From assembly GCA_037447655.1 (NCBI GenBank), contig JBBHKE010000162.1, forward strand, positions 19,656 to 83,655: a stretch of DNA of 64,000 bases, written 5' to 3'. Numbering within the stretch: the stretch's first letter is position 1; every line of letters begins with the position of its first letter. Position numbers and translations under genes: made by a program. Shown here piece by piece: positions 1 through 11,724 of this stretch. The notes below the pieces were generated by a model. That model saw nothing but the letters and a program-made list of their open reading frames with translations, searched no databases and was not told the origin of the DNA. The DNA comes from Zygnema cylindricum. Taxonomy: Eukaryota; Streptophyta; Zygnematophyceae; Zygnematales; Zygnemataceae.

Positions 1-340
1 GAATCTTTATCAATTTCTGACCGCATATTTACATGTAGATCGACGGTAAATAGCAGCTGCCGACAGTTTTGGAGCGAGGGAGGCGCGCGTTCACCGAATC
101 CCACATTCGCTGGAGGAGTGGATTTGGGAGAGATAATTCAAGTCCATTTTACGGAGCTGACATCAACCGTCCGATCCTTATCTACACCCATGCGATAGTT
201 ACAAAACCATCGTGTTACGAAACGTGCTGTTACCATGTCATTACATGTCATTCGCTATTTGTTTGTCATATTCGGATACTCTCCATGATGCAACCATGCA
301 TGCAGATAGGTGGAATCATCATGCATGTAGATAGGAAATT
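1..340. other. Unassigned sequence
   Basis: I see no gene or bounded element here. A 147-codon open frame on the plus strand runs on into the MITE and has no recognisable motif. Confidence 0.4.
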
Positions 341-819
341 AAGTGTTGTGTATCGGCAAGGCTATGCCGATAATCGATATATTTCTGGCTTGCCGATAAT
401 CAATATATTGGAACGTTTTATCGAAACTGGTGTTATCGCCGATAGAAAACTGATAATCGCGATAACACCGATACCAATAACTGTTGAAATAAGTAGTTTT
501 TGTATTTTCTAGTTTAAAATAAATTAGCGGAAACATATATAAGAAATGATGGCAGCCTGCCTCCATCTCTTCTCTCTCTCCCCCATACTTGTTGTAGTGA
601 ACAGATAGTTACACTTGGCATACCAGGCTATATGCAGTGAAAAATATAATACAGTGTACTATAAAGTACTATTATATAGTGTACTACATTTTTTTCCACT
701 TATCGCCAATAAGGATTTTGTTGGTCTAGGAACGATGTGTCGAGACCCTGACCTTTGATAAGCGATAACTATCGGTATCGATGTTATTGCGATAGTTTTC
801 TTGCTAATACGCAACACTA
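341..819 (-). mobile_element. hAT-like MITE, family H, inverted copy with a replaced middle
   Basis: The ends AGTGTTGTGTATCGG and GCAACACT match the family, and GGAAATTA / AGAAATTA flanks give an 8-bp duplication with one mismatch. Orientation is opposite to the copy at 61901. The centre (about 490-600) contains a segment, GCCTGCCTCCATCTC to CTTGTTGTAGT, that resembles part of the copia LTRs in this window. Confidence 0.65.
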
Positions 820-1040
820 GAAATTAGGAGTGGAATATCAGTTGCGTTGCCCTAAAAAACCCTAAAAAGCGAAAGAAAGGGTCGTTTGCAGCAGCCATAT
901 TTTCACTTAGGGCCAGCAAAAACCCATTAATACGTAAATTTGTGAACTGTGAACAAAATATCGTTTCACTTTTGAGTCAGAGCGCCACGTGTAAAAAGTC
1001 AGTTTCACCAACAACAATACGTGCTCGAAAAAATATATAA
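820..1040. other. Unassigned spacer between two MITEs
   Basis: AT-rich sequence with no recognised feature. Confidence 0.4.
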
Positions 1041-1741
1041 GGCCTCGATTCCATTAGGTGGTCCCATTAAACATACGGAAGCGTCTTATGTCAAGGTTAA
1101 CTGGCAATCCGCTCCATTTTGTCAGGCTAGTAAACAACCATTCAAAATTATGATTAGTGCCACAAAAGTTAGTGCTCACATATTGAAAATCTAAAAATAT
1201 TCTTCAAACAGAAAATCTTAACGCAATATATGTATCATCGGAGGTAGCTAATGATTCATGCGAAAAGTTTGCGGCCAAATTCTAATTTATGAAAATCGAA
1301 ATCAAAATTTTGAAACGGAATTGCAAAAAGATGCCGCAAACTTTAAAGGTTGGTGGATGTTAGACGAAGCGTGCGAGAAAACATTCAGTTGACTTCAATC
1401 CAGTGTGGCAAGAGGCACATGGCTTGTACGACGTGAAGGCCTGTGATTGCGTGTTCGAGGTGAATATTTTTTTGCTTTTTCAGGTGTACCACACACGACC
1501 AGGGTGAAGCAACTCTCCTCGCGAAGAGAGTTTATCCACATTGGATGATTTGCGCGATTGCTTCGTGGATCTGAAGAATTATAACATCCAACGATCAATA
1601 CTTACGCCTATAATGTTGGAGCATCCCTACAGCTTTTCAGTAAACATGTTTCGTCTAACAACTGAATAAATTTGGTACGAACCTGTACGAAAACACACGT
1701 GTTGTAAACAACCCCACTTTTCATCTAATGGAATCTTACCC
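1041..1741. mobile_element. PIF/Harbinger-type (Tourist-like) MITE
   Basis: A 701-bp element with imperfect ends GGCCTCGATTCCATTA and TAATGGAATCTTACCC, flanked on both sides by TAA. The ends resemble the GGGTGAAGTTCCATTA termini of the element at 18301. No transposase was seen. Confidence 0.5.
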
Positions 1742-2026
1742 TAAGTTATGAACTTTTGTCGCTTGTAAAAAAGAAAATATAATATTTTTTCCAGTAACTA
1801 CGTGGAGTGTTGTAGATTGACTACTGTATATTTTTGTTTATAGGTTTTTATTGAGTTGTCGTGATGCTATTTTATAGTTTTGTTTCATATGACATTGTTT
1901 TTCCCTTAAATTATATAATAAAGTGTAAAAAGTGGCGAAATAACTTCATACTCGTGTCCGAGTGGTAAAAAAGTTGTGAACAAATATTTTACATGTACCA
2001 CTCTGTACGTCTATGTACCAAAATAC

Positions 2027-2469
2027 TAGTTTTGTGAATGGGTAAGAAATTGATGGTGATAACAAAGATATCGATAGTTATCAGTTATCAAACATTTATT
2101 AGTCCCGATATATCGCTCCGAGACCAACAAGTTAATTATCGACGATAAGTGGAAAAAATATAGTAAGCTATATAACAGTATTTTAAAATATATTGTATTA
2201 TATTTTCACTGTATATACTGTGGCGCCACGTGTAACAATATGTTCCGTATTCTGCGTAACGCAATAACAACGGTTCAGTACGACCAAATAAATTGTAGAA
2301 TTGTACGGTACGAACGGTACAATTATCGCCGATAGTTATCGGTATCGGTTATTATCAGTTATTTATCGCGATAACACCAACGTCGATATATCGTGCCAAT
2401 ATATCGATTATCGGCGCCAAAAAAAGTAACATATGATTATGGACAAAACCTTACCAATACACAACACTA
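2027..2469 (+). mobile_element. hAT-like MITE, family H
   Basis: A 443-bp copy in the same orientation as the one at 61901-62349. The ends are TAGTTTTGTGAATGGG (diverged) and ACACAACACTA, flanked by CAAAATAC and TAAAATAC (7 of 8 identical). The interior shares the GCCACGTGTAACA and ATCGCCGATAGTTATCGG modules. Confidence 0.7.
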
Positions 2470-3040
2470 TAAAATACCGAAGTCATTTGTTGTATGTTTA
2501 AAAAAATTGTGTTGAAAATATTTCTTTAATACCTATATTCGCCTCCGGCGGTAATTTTCTTCCCATATTTTTACATAAGACATTAATTCATGTACAAGAA
2601 GTACAAGAGTATTGTACTTGAGGCATATGTTCTATCCGGAAATTTTGTAATTGTAAGGACAACATTATGGGTTGTTCTATTTAGAACGATATTCCATGGC
2701 ATAGAACTTGTTTACCAAGTGTTTTAAATTGAGTTGTACCACGTAAGCTAGGATCGAACGTTGAAAATCAACAAAGATATTTCACACCAACCAATTTAAA
2801 CTTATAATCATATTAGTTTCATTCGTACAGTTTTTTTTTATGAAAATGCGTTGTTTTTTATAAAAATAAACTTTACGGTAATTTTGTAGATTTTTCGTGT
2901 ACGAACGAAATGTACGGACGGAAATTGTACCGACCAACGAAATCTACATAAATTTTGAAAAAAGGGACGCTACTTCGTTTATGCGCGCGAATTTGAATTA
3001 GTTTTTGAGTTTTGTACAGTTATTATTTACCACGAAACCA
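2470..3040. other. Unassigned AT-rich spacer
   Basis: No coding frame, terminal repeat or tandem array was recognised. Confidence 0.4.
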
Positions 3041-3042
3041 CG

Positions 3043-3172
3043 AAGCTGCCATTGAAGCTGCCATTGAAGCCGCCATTGAAGCCGCCATTGAAGCCCCCAT
3101 TGGAGCCGCCATTGAAGCCTCCGTTGGAGCCGCCATTGAAGCCCCCATTAGAGGCGCCAATGAAATCGCACT
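3043..3172 (+). repeat. 12-bp minisatellite, GCCATTGAAGCC-like units
   Basis: About ten degenerate copies of a 12-bp unit. In one plus frame they encode repeated Glu-Ala-Ala-Ile, which stays open over about 40 codons. It directly precedes the decayed hAT transposase region and may be its N-terminal repeat. Confidence 0.75.
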
Positions 3173-3179
3173 TTAGCCT

Positions 3180-3823
3180 TGACGAACCTTTTTAGACCCA
3201 ACCATGCCTAGGATTCTAGGACTAGAGTGGGAGCAATTTAGCCTTAACGAACCTCTTTAGACGTAACCAGGCCTAAGATTCTAGGACCTGAGTGGGAGCA
3301 TGTTGTGGCTCCAATGAGTGGGCTACTTTTGTGTCCATTGGAAATTATAATGCACAAGCCTCCAAGATTTGGATCCGCCTTCTACGAAACGTGAAGAATG
3401 GATGAATCAAGCCATGCAATTTATGTCCGGAAGATGTGAAGTCAGATTTAAGTGCAGTTGAAACCGACAAGGCTTCTCACAACTCTCAAAAACGTACTAT
3501 ATCCGATCTAGATCTACTTACTCAAAGTCTTATTGGGTCTAGCTAGAGCAAGAAGGTGAAAGGAATGCAAACGAAAATCATAGATGCTTTCAACAAGCAT
3601 ATCTAGAAGGATGTAGATGCAGCCTGGGCCAAGGTTTTCATCAGCAATGGCTTACATTTAGTCTGTTAAAGGACACCTATTGTCAGGTAATAGTGAAGTC
3701 TTATAAGCTATCGTTTCACAATATTATGAAAGTACGTCTTCTGGCTATGACGAAGGCGACAATCAATCACGATTTTGCAAGCTACATGGAGTTAATGAAA
3801 GTGACAGTTGTGTTCTGTGTTTG
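3180..3823 (+). pseudogene. Decayed hAT-like transposase, copy 1 (possible BED finger, DUF659-like block)
   Basis: The fragment at 3693-3825 encodes LLAMTKATINHDFASYMELM, which fits the DUF659 block of plant hAT transposases, in which an LR..LL....V..DL..Y...I..T segment precedes CTI.SDGW. Upstream, 3540-3690 is about 70% similar to the better-preserved copy at 12716-12850. Two copies of GAGTGGGAGCA (PEWEH in translation, near 3226 and 3291) resemble the start of a BED zinc finger. Stops and frameshifts are frequent. The match to DUF659 is from memory of the family pattern and is moderate. Confidence 0.45.
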
Positions 3824-4091
3824 CAGCCATTTGCTAATAACCGATATGCCCCTTTTTTTTTACCTAGTGATAATCGATACATCAACTCTATATATTGGTG
3901 CCAATATGATCGAGATGAAAAATTGATATTGTCTGGTTTTATCGCGACAACACTTGTTCAATAAGTGTTGGCGATAATTGTATGGTTCATGCTGTTTTAT
4001 TCAAATTCCTTTCCCCCGTTCCGGAAAAAAATATCTTACGTGGCATTTTAACCTATATACACTGAATAATATAATGAAACATACAATAAAG
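3824..4091 (+). mobile_element. Family H MITE fragment fused to hAT copy 1
   Basis: Begins TTGTGTTCTGTGTTTG inside the transposase-like frame and shares the interior with the copy at 13021. It is cut at its right side by the copia LTR starting near 4092. Confidence 0.6.
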
Positions 4092-5092
4092 TGTTGAAAT
4101 CACTAGATTTAGGGGAGGTATTTTCTAGGTTGTAATTAAAATAAGAAAGAAAAGAAAAGCAGAGACAGCTTGCCTCCACCTTCTCTCTCTGACCCCCATA
4201 CTTGTTGTAGTCACTGAAGGAAAGAGAGGGCGGTGGAGCCATGGCTGCCTTAGCTCCATAGGCAGGGCTTAAGAGTGACCTAAGTCACTCTCAACCAAAA
4301 AGGGTTGAGTCCTGCAGGACCTGAACCTCCGACCGGTAGGGCGAGGCGTAGCCGTCAACCCTTACCAGTCTGTTGTAGTAGTCCGTTAGGATACATAGGG
4401 TTCGATAGCTATTTAAACAATAGATAGACGACTAACCCGATTAACGGAATTACAATTAGGATACATAGAAACTAGTCGAGAAATTTAGTGCGCACGAAAC
4501 AAATGTACCGAACATTTGTTTTTGAACGGCTGAGAACTAAAGCCGACTTAAGATCCGACGGTTCACATCATCGCCGGGATCATGGAATAACCGCTTTGGC
4601 GGTTTGCGGATGTAACATAACCTGGCGACACGTGGCAATATGTCATTGGGAAGCCAAAATCCTGGGGAGCGTGAGGACAAGTCTAGAGGAGACAGGCGTC
4701 CATTCCATGGCCTTGTCGTACACAGGCCGTACAGAAAGTACATCGGCCATGGTACTTTTCTGTACTATACAGTCTTCTGATTGGTCCCGTATTTCAGTAG
4801 ATAGGGGTTGTGAGAGGGTTTGGGACTTAGTGGATTGAGGAGGTAGCCGCCTCTCTCCCAACAAGCTTGTATAAATATTGGCATTTTTGCCGCTTGATAA
4901 CTGATTGGGTGAAAGTTGCTTTCGTTGACGATAGGATCATCTATTCATCTATTGAACTGACGTAGGAACGTGTCAGAACTGAGGTGACTCAGGTGTCGTT
5001 TTTCTTAGTGACTTTTGCGGAATGGTCCGCTAATTAATAGTTCGCCGTTTTTACGGTTATAAATATGTTCGAACAACCCTCTCTCCGCCGAT
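4092..5092. mobile_element. Copia LTR, partial, running into the assembly gap
   Basis: In the opposite orientation, this resembles the LTRs at 46214 and 56076. It starts TGTTGAAATCAC and includes the reverse complement of the shared block containing GGCAGCCATGGCT and GACTACAACAAGT (near 4190-4250). The ACACGTGGCA and TTTCTGTACTATACAG parts also have counterparts. The other end lies in the N gap, so it cannot be said whether this is a solo LTR. Confidence 0.6.
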
Positions 5093-5893
5093 NNNNNNNN
5101 NNNNNNNNNNNNNNNNNNNNNNNNNNNNNNNNNNNNNNNNNNNNNNNNNNNNNNNNNNNNNNNNNNNNNNNNNNNNNNNNNNNNNNNNNNNNNNNNNNNN
5201 NNNNNNNNNNNNNNNNNNNNNNNNNNNNNNNNNNNNNNNNNNNNNNNNNNNNNNNNNNNNNNNNNNNNNNNNNNNNNNNNNNNNNNNNNNNNNNNNNNNN
5301 NNNNNNNNNNNNNNNNNNNNNNNNNNNNNNNNNNNNNNNNNNNNNNNNNNNNNNNNNNNNNNNNNNNNNNNNNNNNNNNNNNNNNNNNNNNNNNNNNNNN
5401 NNNNNNNNNNNNNNNNNNNNNNNNNNNNNNNNNNNNNNNNNNNNNNNNNNNNNNNNNNNNNNNNNNNNNNNNNNNNNNNNNNNNNNNNNNNNNNNNNNNN
5501 NNNNNNNNNNNNNNNNNNNNNNNNNNNNNNNNNNNNNNNNNNNNNNNNNNNNNNNNNNNNNNNNNNNNNNNNNNNNNNNNNNNNNNNNNNNNNNNNNNNN
5601 NNNNNNNNNNNNNNNNNNNNNNNNNNNNNNNNNNNNNNNNNNNNNNNNNNNNNNNNNNNNNNNNNNNNNNNNNNNNNNNNNNNNNNNNNNNNNNNNNNNN
5701 NNNNNNNNNNNNNNNNNNNNNNNNNNNNNNNNNNNNNNNNNNNNNNNNNNNNNNNNNNNNNNNNNNNNNNNNNNNNNNNNNNNNNNNNNNNNNNNNNNNN
5801 NNNNNNNNNNNNNNNNNNNNNNNNNNNNNNNNNNNNNNNNNNNNNNNNNNNNNNNNNNNNNNNNNNNNNNNNNNNNNNNNNNNNNNNNNNNNN
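5093..5893. other. Assembly gap (801 N)
   Basis: Run of N. It hides the end of the copia LTR and the start of the left gypsy LTR. Confidence 1.
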
Positions 5894-6159
5894 AACTTTA
5901 AGTTTTTCATGGTAAAGCATGCCTTTATAGGAAAAGGCATGTGGTTTGATAAAAGTAGCGTCACATGAAGGGAATAATTGCGATTAACTTTTTTTAGGGA
6001 TTAATCTTATTACCTTTTTTATGTTAATACCTAACATAAAGCCCGAAAAAGAAAACTTTATTCCCGTGGTTTAACCGCAGTATATGAGATTAACGCTAAC
6101 TGCCACATGGTTTGCTTTAGTTATAGAGCAAACCATGCGTGCTACCAAGCAAAGCATGT

Positions 6160-7095
6160 TAAAAAGACTTCGCACGAACGTGCATTGCAAATTTCGCACG
6201 CGAAACTTCCTACGAAATTCGATAAACTGAAAGTGATGTTTCGTACTAAAAATTGTACGAAACGAACCATCGTGCGTACCAAACGAGATATTGATTTCGT
6301 TTGGTACACCGTCAATCGCAATTAGAGTATATGACGCCAATTTGGTGCCCTTATTTCAAAAGAAAAAGCCCGAAATACAATCCATAATTGTATTTTTTCC
6401 ATTATTCTAATTAGGGATTTTTTTCAATTAGCGTTAATAAGGGAAGTACACTGCGATGAAAATAGTTTGGTGTACGGAAAAGGATATTTCCGTACGAAAT
6501 GGTACTTTTTGAATTTCAAAGGCATAAAAAGACACTTAACATTATTGCGCACACATGTGAATGTGCACTGGAAGAAAGAGATGTAAACTCGTCAACAAAA
6601 ATCACGTTCTCATATGTTCGTCCGTCGACCGTGTGAACAGCGCGACGCCGTACGAATTGTCAGATTTTGTACGAATACACATATTACTGTAAACATTGAA
6701 AGGGCGGGCATTTATTATTCAGGACAACCCAAATTACAGTTAGGGATTAATTAGTATATAATTTTTTTTTCAAAAAAAAAAAAATCCTGATTAGTGTTAA
6801 TAACACTAAATTTTTTTACGCTATTTATTCCTTTACTCTAATAGCGATTGACGGTGTACTTCATAAACGTACGCCTTAAATTCCGCAGCTAGTTTGATCC
6901 TTAACTCGTAACAATGAACACTCAATCGTTATTTTGACCTCGCGCTGTCGCCTAAATACACCAATCACTATATCTTTTTAAATACAACCCCAAATCGTGC
7001 GATCCTTTCGCGGATGTCTATCAAATTCAAAACTCTATTTTCGTAACACTTAAATACCCATTAAAGAACAATTTCAATCCACTATTATTGTTACA
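6160..7095 (-). repeat. Gypsy 3' LTR (left copy), interrupted by a MITE
   Basis: Similar to 12310-12703, sharing motifs such as GAACCATCGTGCGTACC and CCTCGCGCTGTCGCC. Positions 5894-6160 only partly match the right LTR, so rearrangement there is possible. Confidence 0.7.
6307..6856. mobile_element. TA-target MITE (family M) inserted in the gypsy LTR
   Basis: 550 bp with ends CACCGTCAATCGC and GCGATTGACGGTG and TA on both sides. The other LTR provides the empty site: GGTACTTTATAAACG there against GGTA-[element]-TACTTCATAAACG here. This fixes the ends and shows a TA duplication, as in Tc1/mariner-type MITEs. Confidence 0.85.
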
Positions 7096-7199
7096 TCATC
7101 CCCTTTTTATATTTAACTAACCTCAGGTAAAACACATTTCATTCTCAAGACGGGACTTTTATATTATTATCCCTCCAATACCTTTGTAAAACCTCAGAA

Positions 7200-8290
7200 T
7201 TTTAATCTTCTAAAGTTAACTCTTCTTCTGGCCTTCCTAGATAATGCACTTGCTAGAATATAGTATTGCCGACCTTAAACCGTTGACTAACCCAATCTAT
7301 TACCCATTTGTGAACCTCACGTTCTATAATTATTGAGGGATCCAATTCTAATTCTTCTTCAGTTGGTCGAAGATTTGTTGGTTTCAACTGAGTAATGTGT
7401 ATCACTGGATGAATTTTTGTGAAAGTGGAAAGTCTAATTCGGCAACAACTGTTGATATCAGCTTGATTACAGTAAATGGTCTGATGTACTTAGGAGCAAA
7501 TTTCCTCGTAGGATCTGATTGTCGCTTGATCTTACACCTGTAATGGGTTGTTGAAAGCCAAACCTTGTCACATGTGCTTACCACCCAATCACCCCGTTTG
7601 CAGTTAGCATTTAATTTTTGCCTTCTTTGTGCCTCCACTAATTCATCACGGACTGTTTTCCAATCTATTTGAACGTATTCCCAAAACTTCGTTACACAAC
7701 CCCTATTCTCTTGAGTGACCCTTGTTATTAAGTCTAATGCTTCTCTTCGTTGGTATCCGTATGCAACTTCAAATGGTGAGAATCATGTACTAGCATGTTT
7801 ACATGAATTGTATGCAAATTCCAATAATGGCAATTTAGATTCCCATGTGTTTTGAACTCCACTGCAAATAGTCCTAAGCATTTCTTTCAGTGTACGGTTC
7901 ATCTTTTCTGTTTGTCCATCTGTCTGAGGGTGATAAGAGGTAATCGATTTTAATTCAGTGCCTAAATTTTGCTGCAATTCTTTAGAAAATGCAGACGTAA
8001 ATTTAGTGTCCGTGACAATAGGACTCCATGATATCTGACCACGTTGTCAAAACATAACTTTACAACATCTACAACTGAATGAGTAGTTTTGCAAGGGATA
8101 AAGATTGTCATTTTACTAAACCTATCAACTACGACCATGATACTGTCATTTCTTCTAGATGTAGCTGGCAATTTGACAATAAAATCCATACTGACAGATT
8201 CCTATGGTCTTTCAGGGATATCTAAAGGTTTTAAGAGACCCCTAGGTTTTTGGTTACTCGGTTTACTCTATTGGCAAGGGACATAACTTT
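7200..8290 (-). pseudogene. Gypsy integrase with chromodomain remnant
   Basis: Read leftwards. Near 8190-7960, DFIVKLPATSRRNDSIMVVVD gives the start of the integrase core with its catalytic Asp. At 7977-7790, SYHPQTDGQTEKMNRTLKEM carries the conserved H-P-Q-T-D-G-Q-T-E segment. At 7638-7402 lies the C-terminal GDWV..STTHYR..KIKR.SD..RKFAPKYIRPF region. A weak chromodomain follows near 7350-7210 (VHKWVIDW, then YLGRPEEE across a stop). At least three frameshifts or stops break it. Confidence 0.8.
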
Positions 8291-8409
8291 ACACGTGTTT
8301 CGACACCTGCTTTGCCATTAGGGCAAAAACAATCTACTCTGCAACTGACTAAGAGTTTTATCTCCACGTAGATGTCCTAAATGCTCATGGGTTTCCTGTA
8401 AAAGTTGTT

Positions 8410-9125
8410 TTATTAAGTCTCCCATTTCGTAATGCATAATCTATCCCCTGTTCGCAAATACACTAAACCATCTTCTATTCTGAAGTTTTTGACATGCCTC
8501 TCATTCAATGGGCCAGAATTCCCTTCCGAAATATTCTTGTAAATCACAACAAAATATGGATCTTTATTATAACCATTTCTAACAGCATCTAAAAATATTT
8601 CATCCCGGACCACCACACTTATTTCAAAACATCTACTTAAAGGATATGCGGTTACGTTTGTCTTTCCATGAATATGTCTGACATTAAATTTGAAATATGC
8701 CAAATTCTACATCCACCTAACCAGTTTGCTAGTCATAATCTGTGCATCACTTAATTTTTATAGATCTGATAATGTCGTTTGTCTTTCCATGAATATGCTT
8801 GATATTAAATTTGAAATATGCCAGTTTCTCCATCCACCTAACCTGTTTGCTAGTCATAAACTGTGCATCGCTTAATTTTTATAGATTTGATAATGTCTTA
8901 TCATCACAATGAACTGTAAATTCTTTATAAAGCAAATAACAACGCCATTTCACCAATCCATGAACATTGGCAAGTAATTCTTTTTGATGTGCTAGATAGT
9001 TCTTTTCAGCATCATTGAATTTCCTGGACTCAAAAGCAATAGGATGAAAATGTTTGCCGACTTTTTGACTTATGACTGCACCTAGACCTTTATCAGATGC
9101 ATCAGTAGTAATCAGATATTCAACC
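8410..9125 (-). pseudogene. Gypsy RNase H region
   Basis: Near 9110-9010 the minus strand reads DASDKGLGAVISQ and HPIAFESRKFNDAEK, the start of a Ty3 RNase H. Near 8703-8640, KFNVRHIHGKTNVTA..LSR is its end (usual form: the IPGK.N..AD.LSR motif). A duplicated stretch of about 120 bp (8643-8765 and 8780-8890) repeats the CTTTCCATGAATATG to CATC..TTAATTTTTATAGAT segment. Confidence 0.75.
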
Positions 9126-9129
9126 TATT

Positions 9130-9695
9130 TCCGTAGAGGAGCGAAATTCTCTCAACCCTTACATCAATTTTTTGATGTAAGGGTTGAGTAGGGGGTGGAG
9201 TTGCATGCATGATCATACATTTTCTTATAGGCCCACTAACTTCAAAGAACGCAAAATTTGCATTCCGCTAATTTCCGCCAGGAAACCCATGCCTGTTATG
9301 GCGCATTCGACCACCTTGATCCCTGCATTTTCAAGCAATTCTGTGGGGGTCGAAATATTTCATTCATTGCCAGCAGAAGAAATCCCTGCCCGATAATTCT
9401 TACTTGCCATAAGTTTTTAGTGACCCGAGATTTCTTATAGATACGAGGGAACTTGATCGCATCTATAACCAAACCTTATCTATTCCACTTTCTCTAGTCT
9501 CTACTCCAATCCCAATCCCTACAGACTCTTCTGGGTTTTTTCCCATTAATTAGAATCTGGTCCCATTGAGACCTCATCCAAATGGATTGGTGATTTGTGA
9601 CCTCTTCGCTGGAATTCGCACTTCCCTCTTTTCTTCTCTGCGAAATGGATTACTAATCCTTTCAAATTCCCTAGCATGATTATGATACACCTGTG
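9130..9695. other. Foreign segment inside the gypsy element, starting at a hairpin
   Basis: This segment separates RNase H (left) from the RT end (right) and fits neither. A hairpin with 16-nt arms (9151-9166 and 9173-9188, CTCAACCCTTACATCA) sits near its left edge. Its plus strand near 9580-9660 reads GLVICDLFAGIRTSLFSS, resembling motif I of C5 cytosine methyltransferases. The minus strand near 9260-9370 reads ELLENAGIKVVECAITGM, which I do not recognise. Confidence 0.4.
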
Positions 9696-9930
9696 GATAC
9701 ACCTGTGTAGGGGCAAAGGTCAACTTCCTTTTTAGCTTTTCGAAAGCTCTCTCTTGATCGACTCCCCATACAAACGTCTATTTCTCCCGAAGTAAATCCG
9801 TCAAAGGTGCGGCGATCATACTGAAGTTCTTGATAAATTTCCTGTAATAAGTGGCCAATCCCAAAAATGATCTAACTTATGTGACATTAGTGGGTTGTTT
9901 CCAATTTTGGATTGTAGTAATTTTGGATGG
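9696..9930 (-). pseudogene. Gypsy reverse transcriptase, 3' end only
   Basis: The minus strand reads VRSFLGLATYYRKFIKNFSM then IAAPLTDLLREK, followed by FVWGVDQERAFEKLKRKL, the connection part of Ty3 RT. The catalytic YxDD core and the protease are absent: gag follows directly to the right. Confidence 0.8.
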
Positions 9931-9932
9931 AT

Positions 9933-10953
9933 CTATTTTAACACCTTCCCCACTGGTTTATGACTCTTAATGTACCCCCCTCTATTTTGAAATTTATTTC
10001 CTGCATTAACACTCTGTCCACCCCTCTGACTTCCCCTGGAGATATTTTGCCTATTCACAATACCTGCATTCAGACCATCTTCGACAAATTCCTCCTTACT
10101 CCACTCTGATACTTCATTCAAACTATCCCTAATTGATCGAGTTTCCCGATTATACCCAAACTAATCCTCTAATTCCAATGACTTATCTTGTAATTCCTTC
10201 AAATTATTAAACTTTTGATGTTTCAATTCTGATTTCAGTATAAGATTCAGATAGTTTAAAAAGTGCAACTTAGCCATTTCATCAGTCAAACCTATAACAT
10301 GAATGCTAGATGAGTCGAATTCCGCAATATAATCTTTCACAGATTCAGTCTGCTTACAGTTTAACCACTTTTCTTCCATTCAAGATTCATATGTGACAGA
10401 CAAGAAACGCGATTTGATCGCGGTCTTAGACGCTTCCCAATCAGCATTATCAGGAATCAAGTTAGACCTCCTCTGAGTGTAATACCAAATGTGAGCATCA
10501 CCTTTCGGACAACTAACAACAAAAGAAGTGTAATCATCACGATCACAATTTTAGATCCAAATAATACTCCATATGAAAAATCCAAGCATATAACTCATCA
10601 TTTTATTTACCATCAAAGGATGGTGCTTCACTGATAGACAATTTCAGATCTCTTATCTTCTTAGGTGTATCGTGATCATCTTCTCTAAAACTGGAATTTC
10701 TCTTACTACTCTCCCCCTTTTGGTCATCAAAATCATTTCTCGGGTCAATTACATTAATACGTTAATCCAATTTTTGATTTGAAACATTCTTATTTTCCTT
10801 AGCATCTTTCAATTCACTCTTCAATTCATAAAATGCTTCATCCACAACAACGGCATGATTATTAAATCTTTTGACCAATATCATAGTACGTTTGTTCAAA
10901 ACATTCAAAGCATTTTCCATTTCACGTTTCCATGCAGAATTTGCCATTATCAC
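9933..10953 (-). pseudogene. Gypsy gag remnant
   Basis: Three open pieces in order. 10953-10762 is a charged N-terminal stretch (KREMENALNVLNKRTMILVK). 10379-10161 (EEKWLNCKQTESVKDYIAEF) is typical of retrotransposon gag. 10121-9933 (a Gly/Asn/Arg-rich stretch with RGSQRGGQ) resembles the nucleic-acid-binding end, but no intact CCHC knuckle is visible. Confidence 0.7.
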
Positions 10954-10959
10954 ACAATG

Positions 10960-11724
10960 AAATCAAACAATAAGAAAGGTAGAATATAATAATTCAAAAA
11001 AGTTTGCAGCAGATTTTGAAGTTCCCAGATTTCTCCAATCTAAGAATTCTTTTCCTTAACAAATCCTTTGAACGATATCAAGATTTGAGAAATCAAATAA
11101 ACATTAAAATAAAATTAGAGAAAATTCAATTTTCCCAAACATTAAAACAAATAGGTAAAAAAAAATTCCCCATAAAGTTTGCAACAACAAATTTGAAAGC
11201 TCTCAAAGGAAAATCCACCACCAATTTTGCAACAATAAAATAAAAAAGCAATAAAAGGTAATAATTTAGGGTTTGAAAAGTTTTAAGTCATTTCTGGACT
11301 CCTTTGCTCTTGAAAAAGTAAGGAGCTTCACTTTTATTCTCCTCTATCAGCAAATTTCCCATTTCCCACTACATCAAGACCTTTTATTCTCTAATCCTCA
11401 TATCCTCACCCTTCATGGCTTCAAACCCTCCCTCTACACATAAATCATTGCTAGGAGAAGGCAATTTTGTTTGGCCTCTATGTAATTGGAGTGAGTTTCA
11501 ACAGTGGCAACACTGCCCACCCCGCCTTAGTCTTTAGGACCTGAGCACGCCCCACATCTAACCAGCGACTGCGGGGAGTGTTATCACTCAGTTTCTCTTC
11601 AATCCTTTTTCAGTTCACATTGTGGTTCTACCGACACAGGTTAGAGCACCCTCACCGATCACGGTAGTCGATTTTTGGGGGAGCAAACATCTCCCTGGTT
11701 TTTAACCAAAGCTCCGATACCATA
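10960..11724 (-). other. Gypsy 5' untranslated leader with primer-binding site
   Basis: AT-rich leader with no gene. The primer site lies at 11710-11722, next to the LTR at 11725. A conspicuous GC-rich island at 11500-11600 (CACTGCCCACCCCGCC) sits between. Confidence 0.55.

Noticed and set aside
3043-3172. CRISPR-like array
   Set aside because: The 12-bp units are contiguous with no spacers and the genome is eukaryotic.
5005-5964. Long open frames on both strands across 5093-5893
   Set aside because: They consist almost wholly of unknown residues translated from the N gap.
11460-11660. Possible SINE or tRNA-like unit in the gypsy leader
   Set aside because: GC-rich but no A and B box pair could be placed with confidence.
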